Shown here one piece after another: positions 37,573 to 47,052 of a stretch of 64,000 bases of DNA. The notes below the pieces were generated by a model, which worked only from the letters and a program-made list of their open reading frames with translations, made no database searches and was not told the origin of the DNA. This DNA is from an uncultured Eubacteriales bacterium (GTDB lineage Bacteria > Bacillota > Clostridia > Oscillospirales > Acutalibacteraceae), in assembly GCA_949422855.1 (NCBI GenBank), contig CASPLG010000001.1:33488-97487 (forward strand), written 5' to 3'. A program made the position numbers and the translations under genes. The stretch's first letter is position 1; each line of letters starts with the position of its first letter.

Positions 37573-38421
37573 TTAACACATATTTTCTATTATATCCTCT
37601 ACCGCTCCGTCAACTGTAATTACACATTTGTGTTTTATATCCAATTTATTATGTACCTTGTTTATGATTTTCGTTACCTGAGGCACCTCAAGTCCCATTT
37701 TATTTAATTCCTCTCTTCTGCTGAATATGTTTTCAGGAGCATCATACATAATCAAATTTCCTTTGTCCATAACCATTACTTTGTCTGATATCCTGGCAAT
37801 ATCTTCCATTACATGCGAAATAAATATAATAACATTTCCCGTTTGCCTGTGATATTCACATATTGAATTTAAAATCCCCTCCTTACTTACAGGGTCTAAT
37901 CCTGCCGTAGGTTCATCCAAAATAAGAACTTCAGGCTTCATCGCTATTATCCCCGCTATGGCAACTCGTCTCTTTTCGCCGCCCGAAAGGTCAAATGGTG
38001 ACCTGTTAAGAAGTTCGGGGCCTAGTTTTGCAAACATCATAGCCTCCAATACCCTAATATCCACTTCTTGCCCAGATAGTCCTTGATTAATCGGGCCAAA
38101 AGCAATATCCTTGTACACAGTCTCACCAAACATCTGGTGCTCCGGATACTGGAAGGTCAATCCAACCTTGAAATGAACTTGTCTTATATCCGCAAAATCC
38201 TCCCATATATTTTTGTCATTTAAAAGTACCTTCCCTTTGTCGGGCTTAATCAAACCATTGAAAAGCTGGGCAAGAGTGGACTTTCCTGAACCCGTATGGC
38301 CTATAACCCCGATAATCTGACCTTTTTCAATCGATAAATTTATGTCTTTTACGCCACACCTTTCAAAAGAAGTCCCCTTATTGTAACAATAAAAGAGGTT
38401 TTCAGCCCTAATCACCGACAT
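37573..38421 (-). CDS. ecfA2: ECF transporter ATPase EcfA2
   Basis: 282 residues. ABC ATPase: Walker A GHTGSGKST, Q-loop FQYPEHQMF, signature LSGGEKRRVAIAG, Walker B VLILDEPTAGLDP and switch His (FISHVM). EFC-type A2 subunits carry this FQYPEHQ Q-loop. Overlaps the end of ecfA1 by 10 bases, implying coupled translation. Confidence 0.95.
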   Translation of the reverse strand: MSVIRAENLFYCYNKGTSFERCGVKDINLSIEKGQIIGVIGHTGSGKSTLAQLFNGLIKPDKGKVLLNDKNIWEDFADIRQVHFKVGLTFQYPEHQMFGETVYKDIAFGPINQGLSGQEVDIRVLEAMMFAKLGPELLNRSPFDLSGGEKRRVAIAGIIAMKPEVLILDEPTAGLDPVSKEGILNSICEYHRQTGNVIIFISHVMEDIARISDKVMVMDKGNLIMYDAPENIFSRREELNKMGLEVPQVTKIINKVHNKLDIKHKCVITVDGAVEDIIENMC

Positions 38422-39263
38422 TTCTTTTCCTCCAAAAATTCAACAATCATATCCGCACATTTGTCCTCATCCGCCGTCAAAAACGGAAGATTTATTCCCC
38501 TTCCCGCTAGCTTATAAAACAAATCAATAGATTGTGTAGCCTTTAGTCCTAACATACGCATGTAATTTTTGTCCAAAAGTATTTCATACGGCGTCACTTC
38601 AGAAACAATCCTGCCACTATCCATTATTATCACTCTATCCGCACAGAAGATTTCTTCTATATTATGAGTTATTAATACAATCGTGGTTCCATTCCCTTTT
38701 TTCAAGTTCTGTATTGTGTCAACAACTTCTTTTCTGCCCTCAGGATCCAGCATAGAGGTCGGTTCATCAAAAACTATACATTCGGGGTTCATAGCAAGTA
38801 CACCTGCAATCGCAATCCTCTGCTTTTGCCCCCCCGATAACATATTAGGAGAACTTTTTTTAAAATCATACATTCCTACGCATTTCAAGGCATTATCCAC
38901 TAAACTAACCATCTCTCTGCGGGGTATACCCAGGTTTTCTAGACCAAATGCAACATCCTCTTCAACCACGCTGGATACTATCTGATTATCCGGATTTTGA
39001 AACACCATTCCGATTTTCTGTCTGATTTCACAGAATTTATCCTCATCTTTGGTATTTATTCCGTCCGCCACTACATCCCCGGACGTCGGAATAAGCACGC
39101 CATTAAAGTGCTTCACAAGAGTGGATTTACCCGAACCATTTTTGCCCAATATAACCACAAATTCTCTTTTGTATATATTAAGGTTTATTTCTTTCAGAAT
39201 GTAATTGTTTTGGCTTGTCTCCTCATCATAAGCAGAAAAACTTACATTTCTGAGTTCAATCAA
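38412..39263 (-). CDS. ecfA1: ECF transporter ATPase EcfA1
   Basis: 283 residues. Walker A GKNGSGKST, Q-loop FQNPDNQIVS (the A1 form), signature LSGGQKQRIAIAG, Walker B CIVFDEPTSMLDP and LITHNIEE. It pairs with EcfA2 to drive EcfT. It follows the rRNA methyltransferase by 35 bases. Confidence 0.95.
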   Translation of the reverse strand: MIELRNVSFSAYDEETSQNNYILKEINLNIYKREFVVILGKNGSGKSTLVKHFNGVLIPTSGDVVADGINTKDEDKFCEIRQKIGMVFQNPDNQIVSSVVEEDVAFGLENLGIPRREMVSLVDNALKCVGMYDFKKSSPNMLSGGQKQRIAIAGVLAMNPECIVFDEPTSMLDPEGRKEVVDTIQNLKKGNGTTIVLITHNIEEIFCADRVIIMDSGRIVSEVTPYEILLDKNYMRMLGLKATQSIDLFYKLAGRGINLPFLTADEDKCADMIVEFLEEKKCR

Positions 39264-39298
39264 TTTGTCTATTTTGATCCCTCCCCTCTAACACAAAA

Positions 39299-40168
39299 TC
39301 AATCCGGTAGCCATATTGACGTAGCCCCTGCAGGCAGAATCCCCGATGAAGCTGTTACCTTAAGCCCTATTTCATCAGACTCTATATGCCCTTTGCGCTT
39401 TTTCTGTATTGTTTCACGAAGCAAATATTCCATAACCGAAGGGGACAGTCCTGTCGTATAAGAATTTAATATTAAGAATCGAGAATCCTGTGCCATAACA
39501 GACTCACAAAGCTCCAAAAAGCCGTAAAGGTTTTCCTCCAGCTTCCATAGCTCCCCGTTTGATCCTCTCCCAAAAGAGGGAGGATCCATAATTATCCCGT
39601 TATACTTTCTTCCTCTTCTCTTTTCCCTCTGCACAAACTTTACGCAGTCGTCAACGATCCAGCGGATAGGTTTATCTGATAAATTAGATTTTTCAGCATT
39701 CTCTTTAGCCCATGCGACCATCCCCTTTGACGAGTCAACATGACAAACCTTAGCCCCGGCACCTGCGCATGCAAGCGTTGCACCCCCCGTGTACGCAAAA
39801 AGGTTCAATATATTCATCTCTTCATGAGATTTTTGTATTACAGCCCTGCAAAAATCCCAATTCACAGCTTGCTCCGGGAATACTCCGGTATGCTTGAAGC
39901 CCAATGTATCCACCTTAAAAGTTAAATCTCTGTATGATACATCCCATGGGCTCGCAAAACTTGAGGATTTATCCCAATGTCCTCCCCCGCTGCTTGCACG
40001 GTAATAATGTGCATCAGCCCTATTCCATCTTTTATCCTCCTTTGGCGTAGACCATACAACCTGGGGGTCAGGTCTTATAAGAATTTTATCCCCCCATCTT
40101 TCAAGCCTCTCAGCACAAGAGGCATCTATAAGCTCGTAGTCATTCCAATGTGATACTCTCATAGTCAC
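39299..40168 (-). CDS. Class I SAM-dependent methyltransferase (RlmI/RlmK-like)
   Basis: 289 residues. SAM-binding motif ILNLFAYTGGATLACAGAGA near residue 119, acidic motif HVDSSKGMVAWAKEN, and catalytic-type IIMDPPSFGRG near 193. This is the RlmI/RlmK-type 23S rRNA cytosine/guanine methyltransferase fold, without an N-terminal PUA domain. The base modified cannot be told from sequence. Its stop-to-start gap from glmM is eight bases. Confidence 0.88.
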   Translation of the reverse strand: MTMRVSHWNDYELIDASCAERLERWGDKILIRPDPQVVWSTPKEDKRWNRADAHYYRASSGGGHWDKSSSFASPWDVSYRDLTFKVDTLGFKHTGVFPEQAVNWDFCRAVIQKSHEEMNILNLFAYTGGATLACAGAGAKVCHVDSSKGMVAWAKENAEKSNLSDKPIRWIVDDCVKFVQREKRRGRKYNGIIMDPPSFGRGSNGELWKLEENLYGFLELCESVMAQDSRFLILNSYTTGLSPSVMEYLLRETIQKKRKGHIESDEIGLKVTASSGILPAGATSIWLPD

Positions 40169-40176
40169 CCCGCTAC

Positions 40177-41526
40177 CTAAGACAACTTTTCCGATATCTT
40201 TACGGCCACTTTATCAGCTATGTCCTGAATTTTATCAACATCCGCACATTCAACCATGACTCTCACCAGCGGTTCTGTACCCGATTCCCTAACTACAATT
40301 CTCCCATTACCGTTTAGAACTTCTCTGGCCTCACAAAGAGCCCTAAAAACATCATCATCCTTATTGATTAAACATTTTTTCTCACTATCCACACGAACAT
40401 TAACTATAACCTGAGGAAAACTCGTCACAATTGTGCGTGCATCCGACAATTTCAATTTTTTTCTGTTCAGAACGTCTATAAGCTGAATCGCTGTCAATTC
40501 CCCGTCGCCTGTGGTTGAAAAATCGTGAAATATGACATGTCCCGACTGTTCTCCGCCAAAATTGTACCCATTTGACAGCATCTTTTCCAGAACATAACGA
40601 TCCCCTACTTTCGTGGTTTCAAAATTAATAGCATTTTCTCTGCAGAACTTTGAAAAACCCATGTTACTCATAATAGTCCCCACGACGGTATTTTTTGCCA
40701 AATTGCCCCTCTGCATCATGTCCAGTGCACATATTGCCATGATTGCGTCTCCGTCTACTTTTTTCCCGTTCTCGTCAACCGCTATACACCTATCAGCGTC
40801 ACCGTCAAAAGCTATTCCCAAATCCATATTATTTTTAACCACATACTCAGAAAGACTCCTTATATCGGTCGAGCCACATTTATCATTTATGTTTACTCCG
40901 TCAGGTGCATTATGTAAAATACGATAATCCGCTCCCATCTGACTGAATAACTCCTCAGCCGTTTCCGAAGCTGCACCGTTTGCACAGTCTAAAACTACTT
41001 TCATACCACTAAAGTCACCTTGAACCGTGGATTTTAAGTGGTCAATATAGTCAAACATAGCATCACTTTCATAACTTACTCCACCTATATCCTCTCCAAC
41101 CGGGTATTTATAAGACAATAGCCCCTCAAAAGTCAAACTCTCGATCTTATTTTCCATCTCATCCGGTAGTTTATACCCATCTCTATCAAAGATCTTTATG
41201 CCATTAAACTGATAAGGATTGTGAGATGCAGAAATCATAATTCCCGCATCCGCCCCGTACGCTTTCACAAGAAATGCCACAGCCGGGGTGGGAATTATCC
41301 CCACAACAACAACATCCGCCCCGGCAGAACATATCCCCGACTTAAGTGCGCTCTCCAGCATGTCGGATGATATCCTTGTGTCCTTACCTATAATAAACTT
41401 CGGTCGTTTACAGCCGTTTTCAATCAGTGTTATGGTAACTGCTCTGCCTATATTCATGGCTAACTCGCAAGTCAGTTCAAGGTTTGCTATGCCACGTACC
41501 CCATCTGTACCAAAAATTCTACTCAT
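40177..41526 (-). CDS. glmM: Phosphoglucosamine mutase
   Basis: 449 residues, usual length. FGTDGVRGIAN at the N-terminus, the phosphoserine loop MISASHNPYQFNGIKIF, the metal-binding GIAFDGDADRCIAVD, sugar-binding GGEQSGH and phosphate-binding VRESGTEPLVRVMVE. It converts glucosamine-6-P to glucosamine-1-P, the step before GlmU. It is in the ruv operon here rather than next to cdaA-cdaR. Confidence 0.97.
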   Translation of the reverse strand: MSRIFGTDGVRGIANLELTCELAMNIGRAVTITLIENGCKRPKFIIGKDTRISSDMLESALKSGICSAGADVVVVGIIPTPAVAFLVKAYGADAGIMISASHNPYQFNGIKIFDRDGYKLPDEMENKIESLTFEGLLSYKYPVGEDIGGVSYESDAMFDYIDHLKSTVQGDFSGMKVVLDCANGAASETAEELFSQMGADYRILHNAPDGVNINDKCGSTDIRSLSEYVVKNNMDLGIAFDGDADRCIAVDENGKKVDGDAIMAICALDMMQRGNLAKNTVVGTIMSNMGFSKFCRENAINFETTKVGDRYVLEKMLSNGYNFGGEQSGHVIFHDFSTTGDGELTAIQLIDVLNRKKLKLSDARTIVTSFPQVIVNVRVDSEKKCLINKDDDVFRALCEAREVLNGNGRIVVRESGTEPLVRVMVECADVDKIQDIADKVAVKISEKLS

Positions 41527-41576
41527 AAAAACAATCTCCTAGATTTAAAATACTCATTAATGTTATATCACTCTAT

Positions 41577-42608
41577 TTAACAAAAAGCTACCTCAGGCGG
41601 CTCAATCCCCATATGAAGATAGGCTGCTTTTGTAAGGCTTCTCCCTCTGGGAGTACGGTTCAAAAATCCTATTTGCAAAAGGTACGGCTCATATACGTCC
41701 TCTATGGTAACGGATTCTTCCCCGACAGCCGCAGATAGCGTCTCAAGTCCAACCGGTCCCCCGCCGTAAAAGTTTATTATGGTCTCTATTAATCGTCTGT
41801 CATTGGAGTCAAGCCCTAATTCGTCCACCCCCAATTTATTCAAAGCCTGATTTGCAATATTATATGTCACATTTCCTCCGTTAATAACCTGTGCAAAATC
41901 ACGCACACGCTTTAGTAATCTATTCGCAATCCTAGGTGTCCCTCTCGACCGTGAAGCTATCTCAAGTGCACCCTCATCTGAAATGGTCATACCTAAAATT
42001 CCAGCACTTCTCTTCACTATTTTCCCCAATTCCTCATTGGAATAAAGTTCCAAACGTAAAATTACCCCGAATCTATCCCTCAAGGGTGCAGAGAGCTGTC
42101 CTGCCCGGGTCGTCGCCCCAACAAGTGTGAATTTAGGCAGTGCAAGATGATAAGACGTTGCCATCTGCCCTTTACCGGTGACAATGTCAACAGAAAAATC
42201 TTCCATTGCAGGATATAATATCTCCTCTACATTCCGTGAAAGTCTGTGAATTTCATCTACAAAAAGGACATCTCCATCAGTAAGTTTGGTTAAAAGTGCA
42301 GCCAAATCTCCCGGTCTTTCTATCGCCGGACCCGAAGTTATCCTTATATTAACCCCCAATTCACGTGCAATGATAGTTGAAAGTGTGGTCTTGCCAAGCC
42401 CCGGGGGACCGTAAAGCAAAACATGGTCTAGCGGTTCACCACGCATTTTCGCGGCTCTTATGAAAACAGCTAGATTTTCCTTAACTTTCTCTTGCCCAAT
42501 ATAGTCACCAATCGACAAGGGTCTTAAGGGATTTTCCAAATCAGAATCCGAAACTATCTCCTCCGGAGACACCATTCTTTCATTTATATTCTCTTTATCA
42601 ATCTTCAA
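41577..42608 (-). CDS. ruvB: Holliday junction branch-migration ATPase RuvB
   Basis: 343 residues. Walker [14 protein letters not shown], Walker [13 protein letters not shown], sensor 1 LVGATTRAG, arginine-finger region [12 protein letters not shown] and a winged-helix C-terminus with [10 protein letters not shown]. The hexamer drives branch migration with RuvA. It lies 16 bases downstream of ruvA. Confidence 0.98.
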   Translation of the reverse strand: MKIDKENINERMVSPEEIVSDSDLENPLRPLSIGDYIGQEKVKENLAVFIRAAKMRGEPLDHVLLYGPPGLGKTTLSTIIARELGVNIRITSGPAIERPGDLAALLTKLTDGDVLFVDEIHRLSRNVEEILYPAMEDFSVDIVTGKGQMATSYHLALPKFTLVGATTRAGQLSAPLRDRFGVILRLELYSNEELGKIVKRSAGILGMTISDEGALEIASRSRGTPRIANRLLKRVRDFAQVINGGNVTYNIANQALNKLGVDELGLDSNDRRLIETIINFYGGGPVGLETLSAAVGEESVTIEDVYEPYLLQIGFLNRTPRGRSLTKAAYLHMGIEPPEVAFC

Positions 42609-42624
42609 CTAATCACCGCCTTAT

Positions 42625-43206
42625 TTATCCTACAGACTTAAGAACCCTTTGGATCATGGCTTCTACTGAAAGCGTGCTGTCAAGTTTCGTTAATATAGGA
42701 AGTACGTCTTTGTCCGTATAACCAAGCACCGATAAAGCCGCCAATGCCTGCGAAACATTACTTGACGCTGACAAAACCCCACTGTTCGGCTCCAGGGCTG
42801 ACATCTTAAATTTATCCCTCAGCTCCAAAACAATCCTTTGAGCCAGTTTATTACCTAGTCCCTGAGCTCGTGTCAAGCTCTTACTATCCCCTGACGATAC
42901 AAACATTGCAATCTGGTCAGGAGTGAACTCCGATAAAATAGAAAGTGAAACTTTGCTCCCCACACCCGATACCGATGTCAGCATCTTGAAACAATTAAGC
43001 CTTTCACGCTCCAAAAAACCATACAAAGTAACAGAGTCTTCCCTAACGTTCATAACCGTAAACAATTTAACTTCATTATTCATCTTTGCAGCTAAATTAT
43101 TAAGCGTATAGTTGTCTGCAAGGCACTTATACCCTACACCATTTACATCTATTACCAGAAATCCTCTATCTATGCAAACCAATTTCCCTATCAAATGATA
43201 AATCAA
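42625..43206 (-). CDS. ruvA: Holliday junction-binding protein RuvA
   Basis: 193 residues. N-terminal OB fold (IYHLIGKLVCIDRGFLVIDV, GVGYKC), middle HhH motifs (FKMLTSVSGVGSKVSLSIL, AQGLGNKLAQRIVLELRDK) and the C-terminal RuvB-binding domain (ALAALSVLGYTDKDV). It recognises four-way junctions as a tetramer. Lies between ruvC and ruvB. Confidence 0.97.
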   Translation of the reverse strand: MIYHLIGKLVCIDRGFLVIDVNGVGYKCLADNYTLNNLAAKMNNEVKLFTVMNVREDSVTLYGFLERERLNCFKMLTSVSGVGSKVSLSILSEFTPDQIAMFVSSGDSKSLTRAQGLGNKLAQRIVLELRDKFKMSALEPNSGVLSASSNVSQALAALSVLGYTDKDVLPILTKLDSTLSVEAMIQRVLKSVG

Positions 43207-43218
43207 TAAAATTTCTCC

Positions 43219-43713
43219 TTAACCTTTTTCCCTAAGCAATAAACTATTTGAGCAATTTGCATGACATATCGCAATAGCCAAAGCATCTGCGGCATCATCA
43301 GGCTTGGGAATTTCCCTTAAATTCAAAAGCATTTTAGTCGTCATCATAACCTGGCATTTTTGAGCTTTTCCATACCCTGTCACTGCCGATTTGACTTGCA
43401 AAGGGGTATACTCATGAATTGGTATGTCATTTTTTTTAAGTGCAAGCAAAATTATCCCCCTGGCCTGTGCAACCTTTATGGCAGTTTTTTGGTTATTCTG
43501 AAAATATAAACTCTCTATGGCAGATGCCTTAGGTTTGCAAAAATTTACTAACTTATTAGTTTCGTCAAATATCTCCTCCAGTCTGTCAAACAGACTGTCT
43601 TTAGCAGCGGTGGATATCACCCCCGAGCCAATATACCTGTACCTTCCGCCCACAAAATCAACAGCACCGTATCCAACAAGTGCATATCCCGGGTCTATTC
43701 CCAATATTACCAC
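43219..43713 (-). CDS. ruvC: Holliday junction resolvase RuvC
   Basis: 164 residues from GTG 43713, the normal size. Catalytic acids: ILGIDPGYALVGYG (first Asp), IESLYFQNNQ (Glu) and the C-terminal PDDAADALAIAICH (Asp pair). It nicks junctions brought by RuvAB. GAAGGGG lies eight bases before the GTG; the frame is open to 43761, but that adds 16 residues not found in the family. Confidence 0.95.
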   Translation of the reverse strand: MVILGIDPGYALVGYGAVDFVGGRYRYIGSGVISTAAKDSLFDRLEEIFDETNKLVNFCKPKASAIESLYFQNNQKTAIKVAQARGIILLALKKNDIPIHEYTPLQVKSAVTGYGKAQKCQVMMTTKMLLNLREIPKPDDAADALAIAICHANCSNSLLLREKG

Positions 43714-43823
43714 TAAAAATACCCCTTCAAATCCCTTTAAACCTATTAAGTAAGTCACCAATATCCGAACTTCTGCTCTTGTCAGCCGTGATAACCAATA
43801 TAAAATAAACCTCGGCTCTCAAT

Positions 43824-43853
43824 ATTATACCGCACATAATAGTTATTTTGCAA
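43824..43853 (-). promoter_or_regulatory. Promoter of the ruvCAB-glmM-rlm-ecf-truA operon
   Basis: TTGCAA (43853-43848) and TATAAT (43829-43824) on the minus strand, 18-base spacer, with a ~100-base leader before ruvC. All downstream gaps to truA are under 60 bases. Confidence 0.6.
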
Positions 43854-44018
43854 TATACATTATCATTAAATGAGAAATATATTGATTAACCAACAATCTC
43901 AAAAATCTATTTGCATAAAACAGTCCTTTTGACATCTAAAATACCTATATAAATTTGAATAATGTCTCTTTATGTAAGCATATAGATAGTCTGTATAATA
44001 AAAACTGGGGGTACAAAA

Positions 44019-44945
44019 ATGACAGACTTTTATCCGGAAGGACAAATTATAAACACTCAAGAAAATATTAATATCTTATCTTCGATGTCTTCTCTAATGG
44101 AGGCTTATAAAACCAGAAAAATTATTGAGAGCATAGCTAAAATATGCGATGCCGAGCATAATTTAATTGTTAATTTAGGAGAAATAAAGGGGGTAATTCC
44201 CAGAGAAGAAGGTGCACTTGGCATTAAAGAGGGAACTGTGCGGGATATTGCCATTATTTCTAAAGTAAATCATCCTGTATGTTTTATAATTAAGGAAATT
44301 ACAAAGGATGACAACGGAAATGATATAGCTGTTTTGTCAAGGCGCGCGGCACAGGAAGTTTGCTTCAGGGAGTATGTATCTAAATTAAGGCCCGGCGATG
44401 TAATAAAAGCCCGCATTACTCACATGGAGTCCTTTGGTGTTTTTGCTGATATAGGTTGCGGCATTACCTCGTTTCTCCCAATAGATACAATTTCAGTTTC
44501 ACGTATTTCCCATCCCGGGGATAGATTTAAAAACGGCATGAATATATACGCTGTAATAAAGTCGGTAGAAGATGGCAGAATAAATTTAACTCACAAGGAG
44601 CTGCTCGGTACATGGGAGGAAAATGCCAAGTTGTTTTCCATTGGTGAAACAGTCGCCGGTACAATAAGATCTCTGGAGGAATATGGGGTCTTCGTTGAAT
44701 TAACACCCAATCTGGCCGGACTTGCAGAGCTCAAAGAGGGTATTAGCGAGGGACAACAAGCAAGTGTTTATATAAAAAATATACTCCCTGAAAAAATGAA
44801 GGTTAAACTGGTCATAATAGACGCATTTGACAGTAAAAGAACAATAGAAAAACCAAAGTACTTTTTTAGTGGTAACCATATGGATGAATTTATTTATTCC
44901 CCCGCCGGCTGTAGTAGGATAATCGCAACTAAATTTACAACCTAA
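44019..44945 (+). CDS. S1 RNA-binding domain protein (short ribosomal protein S1-like)
   Basis: 308 residues. At least two S1 (OB-fold) repeats: RPGDVIKARITHMESFGVFA DIGCG near residue 125, and SIGETVAGTIRSLEEYGVFV near 209. An N-terminal region (LIVNLGEIKGVIPREEGALG) looks like a degenerate third repeat. Low-GC Gram-positives have short S1 homologues of this kind that bind RNA or ribosomes. GGGGG lies before the ATG. Monocistronic; a TATAAT box is near 43995 but its -35 is poor. Confidence 0.82.
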   Translation: MTDFYPEGQIINTQENINILSSMSSLMEAYKTRKIIESIAKICDAEHNLIVNLGEIKGVIPREEGALGIKEGTVRDIAIISKVNHPVCFIIKEITKDDNGNDIAVLSRRAAQEVCFREYVSKLRPGDVIKARITHMESFGVFADIGCGITSFLPIDTISVSRISHPGDRFKNGMNIYAVIKSVEDGRINLTHKELLGTWEENAKLFSIGETVAGTIRSLEEYGVFVELTPNLAGLAELKEGISEGQQASVYIKNILPEKMKVKLVIIDAFDSKRTIEKPKYFFSGNHMDEFIYSPAGCSRIIATKFTT

Positions 44946-45044
44946 ATATAAACAATGTATAAATTATATATTTTATTTTAAGTATGAGCAATTTTATTGC
45001 CATATTTGTTTAATTTATATCGCATAATATAAATTTTTTGTGTA

Positions 45045-45073
45045 TTGACAGATTTTATTGTGTATGTTACTAT
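45045..45073 (+). promoter_or_regulatory. Promoter of the small hydrophilic gene
   Basis: TTGACA at 45045-45050 and TACTAT at 45068-45073, 17-base spacer, 31 bases from the ATG. Confidence 0.65.
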
Positions 45074-45104
45074 ATACCACAAGAAGGAAGGAGGTGTGAT
45101 AAAT

Positions 45105-45458
45105 ATGAGCCGGAAAAATGAAAAAAATAATTTCTCAAAAGCTGATAAGTCAGAGAAAAAGAGTAATCTTACCCCTTTGACTAATCCCGAAGATGTAGCC
45201 GGAGGGTTTGACTACGGCAAAACCCATTCTCTTGGTCTTCATTCAAAATCGTCATACGAAAATAAATTTGAGAGTATGAGCTTTACCGACAAGGAACAAG
45301 AATATCTTGAGAAGCATGGATACACTTTAGAGAAATCAGATGACTTCTTAAACCCAATATCTTCAGTTAAGGATTCATCAGGTAAAGAACTTGACCCAGA
45401 GGAAATTGTGGAGGCTCTGAAACCGCTTTATGCTTCAAAGTCTTCCAAAAAGAGTTAA
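45105..45458 (+). CDS. Small hydrophilic protein, function unknown
   Basis: 117 residues, no family recognised and no membrane segment or signal peptide. The N-terminus is Lys/Asn/Ser-rich. PEDVAGGFDYGK at ~28-39 resembles a Gly-Gly processing site; the rest is acidic and helical (FTDKEQEYLEKHGYTLEK). An almost ideal ribosome site (AAGGAGGTG) lies eight bases before the ATG at 45105, with a near-consensus promoter and strong hairpin after the stop, so this should be a well-expressed single gene. The frame opens earlier (45045), but that codon is the -35 box. Confidence 0.75.
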   Translation: MSRKNEKNNFSKADKSEKKSNLTPLTNPEDVAGGFDYGKTHSLGLHSKSSYENKFESMSFTDKEQEYLEKHGYTLEKSDDFLNPISSVKDSSGKELDPEEIVEALKPLYASKSSKKS

Positions 45459-45476
45459 ATTATAAAGACATTTCTT

Positions 45477-45525
45477 GGTTCTAAATTCAAAAGAAGGAAA
45501 GTGAATTTAGAACCTTGTTCTTTGT
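45477..45525 (+). terminator. Terminator after the small hydrophilic gene
   Basis: GGTTCTAAATTCA (45477-45489) and TGAATTTAGAACC (45502-45514) form a perfect 13-bp stem with a 12-base loop, followed by TTGTTCTTTG. Confidence 0.7.
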
Positions 45526-45608
45526 AAATATGAAAATTTATTTTGTAGTTTATTCACCATTTTTCCGCTTTGGACCTTCCAGCAGAACATTATCGCATAA
45601 CTATTCAG

Positions 45609-46847
45609 CTACGTAACTGAGATTGCTTTTCTCATAAATGCACCTGTTTTTACTTCTCTGCCAATTGGTATAAATAGTCTTTGCATAGCATGCGGAGCAA
45701 CATCTATTTCATTTCCAAACTCGTCAAATATTTTTTCAGCAGTAAATTTAAACGGCTTTCCACCGGGCTCTAATACTTCCAGTTTATCGCCTTTGAAAAA
45801 TTTATTGCGCTGTGATATCTGCATAACCCCATTTTTATAACCTTCGCAAACAGCCACTACTTTATATTCTCTGATATACCCTCCACTGTCATATACCTGT
45901 CCGGGTTCTTTTCCAAAATAAAATCCCGTGCTGTACTCTCTATGACTGATTTTTAAAACCTCTTCCTTTATCCATTTATCGGGTTTAAAATTTTCTCCCG
46001 TTTCATAAAAGCCATTCAGTGCATGCCTGTAGGCATTTGTTATCACAGAAACATAATAGGCGGATTTTGCCCTCCCTTCTATCTTTAAACTCGTAATTCC
46101 TGCCTTTAAAAGTTCAGGAATATGCTCTATCATACATAAATCTCTTGAATTAAAAAAATATGTGCCCTTACTATCCTCTACAATGGGAAAATACTGACCT
46201 TTCCGGTTCTCTTCAACCAAGCTGTACTTCCATCTGCATGGCTGTGTACAGTCCCCCCTATTTGCATCTCTTCCGGTTAAATATCCGGATATTAGACACC
46301 TCCCTGAAAAAGAAACGCACATTGAACCATGTATAAATGCCTCTAATTCCAGTTTTGGGTCTGTTTTTGCTCTTATAGTCGATATCTCTTCAAGGGATAA
46401 TTCTCTTGAAAGCACCACCCTGTTTGCCCCCATATTATAAAGCGCTCTGGCTGTCATATAATTAACCGCACCAAGCTGCGTTGATATATGGACATCAATA
46501 TTCGGGGCAGCTTTTTTGGCGATATCAAGAACACCTAAATCTGCAATTATAAATGCATCTACTCCAATGTGCGCTGTTTCAGACAAAAATTCAGGCAGCC
46601 TTTCTATTTCGTCATTCCTGGGAAGGGTGTTGCACGTAAGGTAAACTTTTTTACCTCTTTTGTGACAAATTTCCACAGCCTTTTTTAGATTTTCCATATC
46701 AAAGTTGGAAGGAGATGTCCTCATTCCAAATTCCTTTCCCGCAAGATAAACTGCATCTGCCCCAAAATTAATTGCAGCAAGCAATCTCTCCATATCTCCT
46801 GCAGGCGAGAGAAGCTCTGCAACATTTTTATTTTTATTTGTATTCAT
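45609..46847 (-). CDS. U32-family protein (tRNA hydroxylation protein TrhP/YrrO-like)
   Basis: 412 residues. ELLSPAGDMERLLAAINFGA at the start, then the U32 signature: ELEAFIHGSMCVSFSGRCLI, GYLTGRDANRGDCTQPCRW and SRDLCMIEHIPELLKAG. The four Cys typical of the family are present. Members once called peptidases/collagenases are now linked to prephenate-dependent 5-hydroxyuridine formation in tRNA (TrhP). The substrate here is inferred. A single gene transcribed towards the small hydrophilic gene. Confidence 0.88.
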   Translation of the reverse strand: MNTNKNKNVAELLSPAGDMERLLAAINFGADAVYLAGKEFGMRTSPSNFDMENLKKAVEICHKRGKKVYLTCNTLPRNDEIERLPEFLSETAHIGVDAFIIADLGVLDIAKKAAPNIDVHISTQLGAVNYMTARALYNMGANRVVLSRELSLEEISTIRAKTDPKLELEAFIHGSMCVSFSGRCLISGYLTGRDANRGDCTQPCRWKYSLVEENRKGQYFPIVEDSKGTYFFNSRDLCMIEHIPELLKAGITSLKIEGRAKSAYYVSVITNAYRHALNGFYETGENFKPDKWIKEEVLKISHREYSTGFYFGKEPGQVYDSGGYIREYKVVAVCEGYKNGVMQISQRNKFFKGDKLEVLEPGGKPFKFTAEKIFDEFGNEIDVAPHAMQRLFIPIGREVKTGAFMRKAISVT

Positions 46848-46973
46848 TTTTCTCCCCTAATATTTTATTCTTTTCAGTTTTATTCTACTTTATGTTTATT
46901 TTACCTTAAAATCCTCGTTTTGTCTATTTATAAAATTTTAAATAATAAATCCAAAAATTATGCAATTAAAGTA

Positions 46974-47002
46974 TTGATTTTTTACAACAAACATGATAGC
47001 AT
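46974..47002 (+). promoter_or_regulatory. Promoter of the LRR/7-TM/PrsW unit
   Basis: TTGATT at 46974-46979 and TAGCAT at 46997-47002, spacer 17 bases, ~50 bases before the ATG. Confidence 0.5.
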
Positions 47003-47052
47003 AGTCTATGGGGAATTTTGTTTAATTTTTTATGCAAAAGGAGGAAAATATT

